DNA from: Sequoia sempervirens
Taxonomy: Eukaryota > Streptophyta > Pinopsida > Cupressales > Cupressaceae
NCBI GenBank assembly: GCA_007258455.2
Contig: VDFB02254976.1
Location: 82,827-146,826, forward strand
Reading direction: 5' to 3'
Length of the DNA stretch: 64,000 bases
Position numbers and translations under genes: made by a program. The notes under the pieces were generated by a model, which was not told the DNA's origin, searched no databases, and saw only the letters and a program-made list of their open reading frames with translations. Positions 31,880-41,262 of the stretch are shown in pieces. Numbering within the stretch: the stretch's first letter is position 1; each line of letters begins with the position of its first letter.

Positions 31880-33260
31880 TCGATCTCTGTGAATGTTGCC
31901 CTCGCCCCTGTCACCGTGACCCTCTGGTGGTCTCTGGCTGGCCCGCTCTGAGTACTTTGGGACCCAATCTGCTCTAGGTATGGTGTCATGGTAAGTCCGA
32001 CGGTAGTACTCTATCTCTCGAATAGCATCCCTGTAAGATCATACTGGCACTATACCCTGGGGGGAGGAGGTTGTCATACTCTCAATCTGCTGTCTGTGGC
32101 CTAGCTCTGTGGCTGCCTGTAGCTCTGTAGCTTGTCTCTGCTACACAGCCTGATCCCTCTCTATTATGAGTTGCTCTCTCTTAGCCCTCGCCTGGTCTCT
32201 CTCCACTATCAGCACCTGAACCTGGGCCTGCAGCTGTGCAATCAGTGCATCCTGACCGTCTGCCTGTCCCTGTGGTTGTACTCGTGGCTGCACATGAGCC
32301 TGATCCTCACCCTCGGCTCATGGTGGTGGGACTGGCGGATCCTGCTATTGATCCTACATGTGAACATCCCCGTGACCTGGTGGGACTGGGGGCACCCCTG
32401 GTGGATCCTATCGAATCTCGACCCTTGGTCCTTGCCCTCATCCTCTCCCTCTGCCTCTGACCTTGTGCACCTCTGGATCCTCGCTTGGAATGGTCAACCG
32501 AAGAGGAGGTTTGAACCAGTCTTTGTAGGCCTGTGTGGTCCATGGATCTGCCAAGCCTTGATCATAAGCCCACGATCGGGCTACCAAGTGACTGATGCTA
32601 TCAACTGCCTCGGAGGTAGGAAAACTGTGACCCCATGACACCTGTGTCATGCTGCGTGCAAAGATGGCTACATAGTCGTCATCAGGCTAATCTTGCGGCT
32701 CTCTGAACTGACGCTGTACGCATCCAAGCAGGTACCTCTCAATCATCGTGTGCTCGCGCCCCTACATATATCAATTTTGGAGGCAATAAAAGAGCTGAGC
32801 AACATCGTCAGCCCATCCAGGCTGACCAAGGTATGGACGCCAAGTAAAGACAAGCATCTCGTCTAAGACTCGCCTCTAGTAGGGGATCCCATGCTCGCTA
32901 GTGTGTGTGAAGGACACACCGCCTCTGTATCGTGCCACGAGGGCATCCTCTACCCCCATCGAAAGTGGAACGACACATGGACATAGCACATAAATGTGCT
33001 CCCATGCCCAAACATGAAGAAGTGTCACTCTGGACCCCAGCGCTCTGTCGTCCACGTATACGTACTCGTGAAGGTCCCTGTAAAGTGAAGCCAGAAGGAC
33101 AGGTCCCCATGCAAAGCGAACTGGCCTATCTCGGACCATCTGCTCCCAGCAATAACCCCAGCTGGGACTAAAATATTGCCCTCGTCGGTCTGGGGCAACC
33201 AAACCTGAAATGATCACTGCAACCGCCCAACGGAAGGGAGGTGCTATAACCTATTGATTG
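31880..33260 (-). pseudogene. Plant mobile domain (PMD) protein, C-terminal part, antisense to E0
   Basis: Read on the minus strand. The frame 33217-32876 (IISGLVAPDRRGQYFSPSW ... WGPVLLASLYRDLHEYVY ... LLHVWAWEHIYVL) carries the PMD signature L-W-G/L-YR-L/LL-WAWE. The same frame continues past stops (first at 32876-32878) to MIERYLLGCVQRQFREPQ, matching the late PMD motif with R-RQFG, and to 32650-32438. Downstream, to about 31880, lies a Gln/Arg-rich, probably coiled-coil tail (VERDQARAKREQL). PMD proteins occur both as plant MAIN-type genes and as passengers of transposons. Several stops make this a pseudogene. Confidence 0.75.
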
Positions 33261-34688
33261 TCCTTTTAGCACAACAACATGCAAACAAAATATTGCTATT
33301 TTGTTTCTCTTGAAAGAGAAAGGCAACACATGGATGCCTTAGCTCCCAAGGTCTTTGTAGTTGGGTCTCAACTGTGCTGATGTCCCTCAGTGGCCAATGT
33401 AACAGTAATATTCAAGGGGCCTGCTGGTGTTGAGCTTCTGGATTGTTCTAAGATCAAACATGAATTTAAACCTACTCTAACCAGGGGTTTTAAAGAAACA
33501 ACAAAAGATAGATCAGGGTTTTGGGATAGAAAAGAACAATAATTCATCCAATTTTAACCAGACTTGCTACCTTTCAAGGAGTTTGTTAACTAAAATTGCA
33601 TAACAAAGCAAACTTGCGATTGACACACAACCTCTTTCATTCACAGTGCTAATTCGAATGACAAATCTTTAAATTACTATTTAAACAAAACACAAAATAA
33701 CATTTCACTCCTTGAAGACTTCACAAATCAAATGATTAACTTAAGACAAACTCCATTCTGAAACACAATCTAGAATAGATTTTAATTTGGTTGCTTCTAC
33801 TGTTAATGAAACAGATAAACAACAATTACAAAACTGGCACAATCACCAGTGTACAGAAAATCTGTGATTCCAAATTATTTCCATTTGTATTAAGAAAACT
33901 TAAAAGATCCATTACAGACTATTCTGAATCTAAATCCTAACTAAGAAAACAAAAGAGGATCCTATTACAAAGAATCAGGATGCAATTCGGTCTCCTATAT
34001 TTCTGCTAACTTCTATGTATCTAACTTTGTTCCTATTTTCTTTCTTAACTACAAATTCCAACCTTTCCTGAAAAAAAACTCTTTTACAAAGAGGAAAGAA
34101 TGCCTTATATATAGAATGCATCGAAAGAATGTGTTGTCCCCTACACTAGGGTTTTTACAAATTATCTGCTTCTAGGAGAGTCGGCTCTCATATTTTTTTG
34201 AGGAAAGTCAAAAACTACATTCAATGTGAAGCCCTACTGTCCATGCTGAAAAGTTGTTCCGGGGATGACCTTAGATCTTTTACAGCTGCAGCCTTTACTC
34301 TCCTATTTGCGTGTCCATCTTCAAACTCTGTTGGGGCGCCTTGAATGCTCAGAATATCTTCATTAATATTGATCTACCTCTTTGCCATTAGTCGCTACAG
34401 TTGTCCCTGTGAGTCATAGTATCTTCCTTCCTTCGGCCTTTCTTTCTGTTTTGGACTTCTTTGTAGGTTGACCATTCTTCTAGAAACGCCATTGGGCCTC
34501 CTTGCAGATCTGAACATTTCGCCTGAGCTAATCCATCGTCACTTGTTCTCAGAAGGAAATCATCTTGATTGCATTCTGGTTGGTCTCCTTACATAGGGGC
34601 GGTCAGTTGGTCAACTTCCTCTGATTGGAGAAACATTCGCCATGCCAGACTCCTGGGCAGTCAAAAATGGTCCACCTTGAATCACATG

Positions 34689-36510
34689 TCGGTGAGACAC
34701 TCATCGTGTCTCCCCAATGTGATTATATCGCTTTTAGCAACTATCGGCGTAGCATAAGACAGTCGGTGGGACCTTTCAGCGAGCTGCAGAAGTTATACCA
34801 AGCTCACAAAGACCATCGGCAAGACCGTATCCTTTCGCTGAGACCACATGACAAAGCCTTTGTTTTCTTCTAGAGTCTCCCTGACATCCTCCTTATCCTC
34901 TAGGCTCGGGCTCCTCTTGCTTTGGTGTGACTTTCATAGTCACCGAGACTTCTCGGCAAGAGTCTATATCTTACCCGAAAACCCTTGGGGAACCTTTGTC
35001 GGCAAGACCTATGACGACTCCCTTACATGTCACCGAGAATCTCTTGTTTCGCTGAGAGCTTCCACCGATTTCCTTCACTCTCGCCGAGCTTCCTCCTTGT
35101 TTTTGGCAAGACCTCCAACGTCGGCCAGACCTCCTAGCGCATACCTTTCCTCTCCCCGAAGGGACATCCCATCGGCGTGACCCTTCATAGTCGCTAAGAC
35201 TTTACAGCGAAGTCTTTCATTCGCTTGGAGTCTTCCCGACCTCTTCCTATCCTCCTCGAGCTCTTCCCTTTGGGTTTCAGCATGACTTTTGTTAGGGTTA
35301 GAGATGGCAGATATCTAACAATTAAATGCAGATTTAAATAATAAACAGAGAAACTAAAACACACACAGAATAAATCATAACACATATAATTTAACGTGGT
35401 TCACCCAATCCGGGCTACATCCACCAAACCACAGCCATCCAATACTTTTATTATCTAGTGTAAAATCTATTACAATCTTGTGAATAATCATGTTTTTCAT
35501 CATACTATAATACCCATCCGAACCCCTTTTTAACAAGCTTAGAAGCTTCCAGATTTTTGGGTTCTACAAAATCAAAATTTTCTTTTTACATTGATTTTTT
35601 TTCCCTTTTTCTGTGATCACGTGAAAAAGTAGAAGGAAATTTTTTTACCATGGGCTATATAGTATAGCATGATTAGTTGCCACATACCAATAATCTCCCA
35701 CTTGGAGACTAATCAGGCTCCATACCAACACAACTTTCTCTCTTCGCCAAGACCCTATGGTGAAGACATGATCCCTTGGTGAGCTATAACACTTCTTTTG
35801 GTGGGCTATATTGTCCCCAAGACCTCCCCGTAGTCATACCGAAGTGGATTCCTTCATTACAGGCACTTCACTACAGCGTTCTCTTGTCAAGGAGATGTCT
35901 TGCAGACATCTTATGTCTCGGCGAAAGCTTTACTAATTCACCCTTTTGTCGTCGTGACACACTGGTTCTCTCGCTAAAGTTCCTTCGTGTCACTCAGACC
36001 TTTCTCATTCGGCGAGAGAATATAGCAATCCCCTTTGCTTCCTTCGGAGTCTTACTGACACCTTGTTTAGGTGAGACATCCATTGTTCGGCTATACCTTT
36101 GGGCGATGCTATGTTGCTTTGCTGATATGCGAACCCCTCCCCATCGGCAAGACTCCCGACGTTCGGTGAGAGCACATACCAAAGGCAACAACTCATGCTG
36201 AAGTGTTAGACCCTTTTTGCTTAGTCGGTGAGACTTCATAAACTCACTGATACATCTTGGTGGGGATAATGCCTTATGCCAAAGGGATCACCTCTTGATA
36301 GCGGTCGGCGAGACATGGATACTTCGCCAAGACCATACACTGATGAAGATGACTCCTGCCGAAGTGTTTGCCGGTGGTGGGGTAGTTAGTGAAACTTTAG
36401 GGATTCACCGAGACATCTCGGTGAAGAGAGAACATCTCCCGACAGTGCACGCCTTTTTCCGCCAGTCGGTGAGACCCGAAGATCTCGCCGAGACATCTCT
36501 CCGAAGGAAA
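34689..36510. repeat. Interspersed TCGGYGAGAC motif array
   Basis: About thirty variants of a ten-base word (TCGGTGAGAC, TCGGCGAGAC, TCGGCAAGAC, TCGCCGAGAC, TCGCTGAGAC), all in the same orientation, spaced 15-60 bp, in two blocks (about 34689-35230 and 35740-36510). Clear cases are at 34689, 34816, 34836, 35000, 36010, 36145, 36225, 36305, 36466 and 36486. Intervening sequence is not obviously repeated. Confidence 0.55.
35290..35693 (-). mobile_element. Ty1/copia LTR fragment with polypurine tract
   Basis: On the minus strand CCAAGTGGGAGA (35694-35705) is a classic copia polypurine tract, followed by an LTR starting TTATTGGTATGTGGCAAC, with a TATA-like CTATATAG, a poly(A) signal AATAAAAG, the typical GGGTGAACCACGTTAAAT segment near 35395, and an end ...CCCTAACA at 35290. 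Only about 30 bp of the internal region remains, so this is the 3' LTR end of a truncated copia element. Confidence 0.68.
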
Positions 36511-37639
36511 CCTCTCATGCCGATAGGAAATTCATGTCGCCAGGATGATGACCCTTGTCATGCCGATGGATCCTGCATATGATTTCTGATCGCTGTGACA
36601 TCTCTGGGATCTTGCCGATAGGCAACATAAACACAAATTTGAACCAAATGAACCATAGGTTGGGGAGACCGTGATAACCCTACGCCGATAAGATGCACAA
36701 TGGGGGGTATTCTGATTATTTGGATTTTGAACAGTCAGAGCTGAGCCACCAGTTGATGAGAGTCTAGAAAAGTCTTGTCGACTTTTGCCTTGACTGATTT
36801 TCATAACCAACTGGATTGAGGACAGCCTTCCAACTGAGCTCCCTTGACAAATACCATCCTGTATGTGATTTAATCCTGCATTCAACAAAGAAAACCATAA
36901 TAAAGATCACACAAACAATAGTTAATTAATCAAAATTGTCATTGAAATGAATCCTATGTTTGTAAGGTGCAGTTAAATCTTCGAACAAAATGATCACACA
37001 AGCAGTCCGGGTTTCAGGTTGACCTGCGGAATCCAAGCCAAGGAGGAATTTCAGAGAATTTTGAGTCAAGCAGATTCCAGCGGAATAAGCATGAAAACAC
37101 CCATTAGAAACTTAATCTGATCATTATCAATCCATGAACATCATGTGAGATCCCAAAATAACATCAATTATTCACAGAATGCATCATCATTTATTAGCTA
37201 GCCCTACTACTCCATACTTCTTCACGCTTCTTCAGATTCTGGGGAAATCTGCGCAGGACAGATTTTCGTGAAAGAGAAAACATTCCCGCAAATCCAGAAA
37301 AAACAAGGGACAAAGGAGTTCGGGAAAATCTGGTCCATGCGAAATTTTGCGTAGATCGAAAATCCCCGAACCAAAGTGCTTAGCCGGAGTTCGAGCGGGA
37401 TCCGGGAAAATCTGGAAGAGAAAGAAATCCGCGAAGAAGGGATGGGGAGGAAATCTATGAAAAAACAACGCCCAGCCGGAGTTCGAGTGAGATCCGAGAA
37501 AATCCAGATGAGGTGGAAAATCCCGAACTTAAGAGAAAACCTGAATTCCAACTGAGGCAAAACCAAAATTAGACAAAACCAGAAGACAAACATAAAACAA
37601 AAGAAATCCCAAAAGCAAAATGAAAAACCAAGGCAAAGA

Positions 37640-38083
37640 AATCAAAAGAGAAGGGGGACCCATTTTGTTCCAAAACAAAGTGGGGTGGTTATGCAAGGCA
37701 TAACATAATCCTGTATCGCTCGAGCTCAATTTGTCCCTTGCAATAGATAATGTCCCGTGTGGCGAGGACTTGCGTCCCTCCTCCATATCATAGATCACAC
37801 ATCGGCCATGAATAGGCAACCGTAGAATGCGCCAAATGTCCTCCAAGGTGACGGTCACCTCGCTAGTGGGAAGATGAAATGACGATGTCTCACTGTGCCA
37901 CCTCTCGGCCAGCGCTGACAACATCCCTAGGTGGGTGCACACAGGTGCTGCGTACACAATATGCCATAATCCTGCAGCTCCTAGTCGGTCCTGGTCCCTG
38001 TCGCTCAAGTCCCGTAAGATGCTCACCAAATCTCGCGACCGGTGCTCCCGAGAGTAGAGCTCCCTGGGCCTGTCCTGCATCAA
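37640..38083 (-). pseudogene. Plant mobile domain (PMD) protein, N-terminal part, antisense to E0
   Basis: ATG at 38083, open for about 145 codons. LSALAERWHSETSSFHLPTS then EVTVTLEDIWRILRLPIHGR is the hallmark opening of the PMD fold (ERW..ET..FHLP..E.T.TL.D...L..LPI.G). Residues after GRCVIYDMEEG are less conserved and the frame then runs into unlike sequence. Together with 31880-33260 it forms one antisense gene lying between pol and the 3' LTR of E0, with the middle of the domain missing or displaced. Its base composition is more GC-rich than the surrounding DNA. Confidence 0.75.
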
Positions 38084-38099
38084 GGAAAGTCACCGTGTT

Positions 38100-39020
38100 A
38101 AAAATTTTGAAAAATTCCTGGTGAAATGCTCCAAGAAAGTTCCCAGCAGCGTAGTTTGTGAAGGCGCCGCAGTTTGATTTTACTCAAACTCTGACGCTCG
38201 AGCCCAAAAAGAACTAAATGTCACTGCCGCCGTGCACTTTATCCTCCAGCGTCGCAGTTTGCCTAAAAAGGGCACCACCGCGGTGCACTTTTCCCAAATC
38301 GGCTCGCCGAGCCCGAGCCCAGTGTCGGAGTTTCTAAAATGCTAACTACACCATTGCAGCGCTAAACAGCACTGCTGCGGCACAAAACGGCCTGGCCCAG
38401 CGCAATTTAAATGTCGAATGGTGCTATATAGCGCTGCTGGAGGTGAGCTCCCCTTTTAAAGCAGTAATTAATGCATTAAATGAAAAAACTAAGCTTGGGT
38501 AAGGGTCACATACTAGTGCCCTGATGCCAGGTGGCCGCTGGTATGTCCAAACTCGGTCTGAAATATGTAGGGGAAGCTATTGTTGCGCCATATCGCCGGA
38601 GGGTCAAAGCTCAAATCTCAAGGTTGCTAGCGAAGGTCTGTGAAAATGACTTGAAAGTGACCCTTCGGGCCCCTTTTAAGTCTAAAAATTAGGGTTTTTA
38701 ACCTTAAATAGCTGTTTTGCTATGGATTTGGACCCCCGAACCTATTTTTGTCCATTTGAGGCTTGTTTTTCATCGTTTTATTGCATTTAAACACATTTTT
38801 AGCCTCCTGGACCCCTTTTAGACCTGTCAGACACTTTGTCACCTTTTTTCGCGAGATCACCCAGAAAATTAAAATTTTCATCTGATCTCTTGAGGGGGCA
38901 TTATAATGGCATGTTTTCTCTCGCCATACAACAGTGGGGCAAGTTTTAAATATCAATATTTTTTTGGCTTTGATCGAGATCGTTTATTCTTTGAACCAAC
39001 GCAACAAGTGTATTGCTTCA
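38100..39020 (+). other. E0 3' non-coding region, distal
   Basis: GC-rich stretch 38140-38450, just upstream (minus strand) of the PMD start and therefore a candidate promoter/5' UTR for it. Then AT-rich sequence with CTTGAGGGGGCAT (about 38891) and CAGTGGGGCA, which align with the end of E1 (about 24815-24870). Confidence 0.5.
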
Positions 39021-39033
39021 AAGAGGGGCAAAA
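39021..39033 (+). other. E0 polypurine tract
   Basis: AAGAGGGGCAAAA directly before TATAGACACG, parallel to 24921-24933. Confidence 0.75.
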
Positions 39034-40278
39034 TATAGACACGTAAAATTTAATGATTGACATCGTGCATTTGATCCTGACTTACTAACATCATTTCTCC
39101 CTGAATCATCCCTCGGTCTAACCATTTAATCAAATTCCCCTATCAGATTAAATTCATCAATATTCCTCTCTTGAATAAATCATTTTATCTAATTAAGTCA
39201 ATCTCTTTTGTTAATTAAATCAATCCATCTGATCTAATTATCCCTATTTAATTAAATAATCAATTTATAATTTGATTCAAAGTCTATCCATTAAATTAAA
39301 TAAATTAAAACCTTATTTGATTTAATCTAACACCATCTCTTTTAATTAAATAAATCAAAATCCTTATTTAATTAGCCTCTTATCATATTCCTCTCTTATT
39401 TGATTTAAATAAATCCATAAATTTGAGTCAAATAGGTCACATCATCTAATCTCGTTAAATTAATTAACCCTTGATTAATTTAATCTCATCTCATGTCACA
39501 TCCTCTAGATAATGCAAGTTGCACATGAAAATAGATTTAATTCATTTATTAAATCTCTATTTTCCTCACAAGGCATCTTTTGGAATATTCTCTCAATTTG
39601 AATTCAAAAATTCCAAGTCAACATGTACATCCAACAAGGCATTTAACTCTCTTACATGTCCTTTCTTTGAGCCAAGTGGCATTTATTGCATTTTCCCTTC
39701 CCTCTTGCATGTCATTTCAACAAATTTGAATTTCAAATATTTGCATTTATTGGCACAAACCCCAAATCTTGCACATTCATCATCCATTCATAGCTTGACA
39801 AGTGGCATCATATCATTAGATGAATGTTAGTCCCACATTGCTCAAATTTGGACATTCATCCATCTTGAATCCTATAAATAAAGGGCTCATACCCTCATTT
39901 CATCATCCACAAACATTGCAAATTTATTATGCTAAAATATTTAGCCATTTCTATCCATCATTGAATTCTTAGCTAGGCTTTTTGCAGATTTGACTTGGAG
40001 TTCTCATCTTTCATCAAAGTGGATCAATATCATCTTCAACATATCAAGATTTCATCATAGGAATTGGGAAAGGGCCAATTTTCACATCAAATTGGCACCA
40101 ATTCCCCCATGGGATCATGAGTTTGCACATCAAATTAGAATTTAATCTTTGCTTTATCTATTTCATTGTGTTCTTTGTTATTTTCATTCCTAGTTTGAGG
40201 TTGTAAATGAATTTCATGGGGAATCCTTGTTTTAGCTTGCAATTCCTTGTTTAACTTGTTTATTCATGTTGTTTTGCA
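39034..40278 (+). repeat. E0 3' LTR
   Basis: Starts TATAGACACGTAAAAT, a decayed TGTAGACACC. The U3 is rich in TTTAATTAAATAA words like the E1 LTR; a TATA box CTATAAATA is at 39872-39880. I place the end at ...TTTTGCA (40278), giving 1245 bp, close to the 1262 bp of E1, but this end is a guess since no second copy is in the window. Confidence 0.65.
39872..39880 (+). promoter_or_regulatory. TATA box in E0 LTR
   Basis: CTATAAATA in a CCTATAAATAAAGG context. Confidence 0.5.
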
Positions 40279-40304
40279 GGTACTAGGAGAGGGGTTTGCA
40301 CAAG

Positions 40305-40461
40305 ACCAAAGGGTTTGAAATTTTGAGGAAGATTGTGAATGTTTGTTTGTAACGTTTTGGAACCAAGCAAAGTATTAAACTGACTCACAAGCATTTACCA
40401 TCCTAGGTTGAGAAGATATTACTTGTTGAATCCCCACTTGGATTTCTCTGAACACTAAGAC
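40305..40461. repeat. 157-bp direct repeat, left copy
   Basis: From ACCAAAGGGTTTG to ACACTAAGAC; matches 42126-42282 over the same length with about seven differences. The two lie 1821 bp apart. Confidence 0.8.
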
Positions 40462-41262
40462 ATTTAAAGGTTTCCCTTGCATGAGGGTGTTAACTTTCCC
40501 TTGTTGTCCTACTTGAGGCACTTGGTCCACATTACCTTGCATAACATTAGGCATACTTGGGGTATTTGTGGTGATGGATGAAGATGGTTGTGCTAGAAAT
40601 GTTGAGATTGTTGTGGCATCATGGAAAGTTAGTGGTTTACCAAATGTTGGTGTCCAACTTGTGTTTTGGGGAAGGTTGGTGGTTAATGGAATGGTCGTGT
40701 TGTGAATACCCATAGTTGTGTTTGTTCCTAGACATGAAGTGAGACCAAGATTGGTTCCTACTCGAGTTGCAAGACTAGATGCTAAAGGTTGACTTGGCAC
40801 AAGGGATGGATTTGGTGGAATCGTAGATGAATTCAAGCCTTGTGTTAATGATTGTGCAACAAAATATGGGGAGATTGAAGCCACGTTTTCTAAGCCTTGA
40901 TGTTCCATGATTTCTTCCCTAGTAAGTCCAAATGGATTGTTCATGACATCTTCTATCTCATAAGACCTTGATGGAGATGAGGGTTGTTGTGACGGGGTAA
41001 CTTGAATTCTTGGATCAAATTCTTGAGGATTGGTATCACTGATAGTAGATGAGACTTTGGTTTTCTCCATGATTCTCTTGTGTTGTGATCTTGTCTTTAC
41101 CATAAATTTTGGGTCACTTATGGGAGAGTTATGTTCACATTTGTAATGTTTGAACTCTCTAGTTGACTCAAATCTAGGTAGAAGGGACACTCTAAGTCTT
41201 TTTGGAGCAATCATGATAATGGGAGATGAAAAGGTGGATGATATGGAAAGTGGTCTTTGCAA
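40375..41262 (-). CDS. Uncharacterised 295-codon ORF, possible gag-like
   Basis: Intact from M (41262) to a stop at 40375. The N-terminus is basic (SLLPRFESTREFKHYKCEH, MVKTRSQHKRIMEK); the rest is Ser/Thr/Asn/Pro/Gln-rich with no zinc knuckle or enzyme motif. I do not recognise it. It lies downstream of a minus-strand LTR (43825-45030) after a ~2.5-kb leader, the place where gag is expected in a Tat-type element. Its last ~28 codons fall in the 157-bp repeat; in the other copy (near 42190) the same reading ends at the same stop. The frame at 41192-41407 overlaps its start in another register. Confidence 0.4.
   Translation of the reverse strand: MQRPLSISSTFSSPIIMIAPKRLRVSLLPRFESTREFKHYKCEHNSPISDPKFMVKTRSQHKRIMEKTKVSSTISDTNPQEFDPRIQVTPSQQPSSPSRSYEIEDVMNNPFGLTREEIMEHQGLENVASISPYFVAQSLTQGLNSSTIPPNPSLVPSQPLASSLATRVGTNLGLTSCLGTNTTMGIHNTTIPLTTNLPQNTSWTPTFGKPLTFHDATTISTFLAQPSSSITTNTPSMPNVMQGNVDQVPQVGQQGKVNTLMQGKPLNVLVFREIQVGIQQVISSQPRMVNACESV

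Larger units (their letters stand above)
33261..37640 (-). other. Segment splitting the PMD gene (intron or composite insertion)
   Basis: About 4.4 kb between the two halves of the PMD frame. 33261-34600 is AT-rich and non-coding (a TATATATAA word on the minus strand near 34110). 34689-36510 carries the GAGAC-motif array interrupted by a copia LTR (35290-35693). 36560-37640 shows nothing recognisable; the minus-strand frames there (37222-37593) look like Phe/Ser-rich chance reading. No terminal repeats or target duplication could be found, so intron and insertion remain open. Confidence 0.4.

Noticed and set aside
32132..32638. 168-codon plus-strand ORF rich in Leu and Trp
   Set aside because: It is antisense to the PMD C-terminal coding frame, which has recognisable domain motifs.
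34095..34125. TATATATAA word on the minus strand as promoter of a further LTR
   Set aside because: No TG...CA pair, primer site or second copy could be found around it.
35776..36201. 141-codon plus-strand ORF
   Set aside because: It lies within the GAGAC-word array; no motif, and the composition follows the repeat.
37222..37593. 123-codon minus-strand Phe-rich ORF downstream of the PMD N-terminus
   Set aside because: Low-complexity F/S/P sequence, not matching the expected middle of the PMD domain. It may be intron or inserted DNA.
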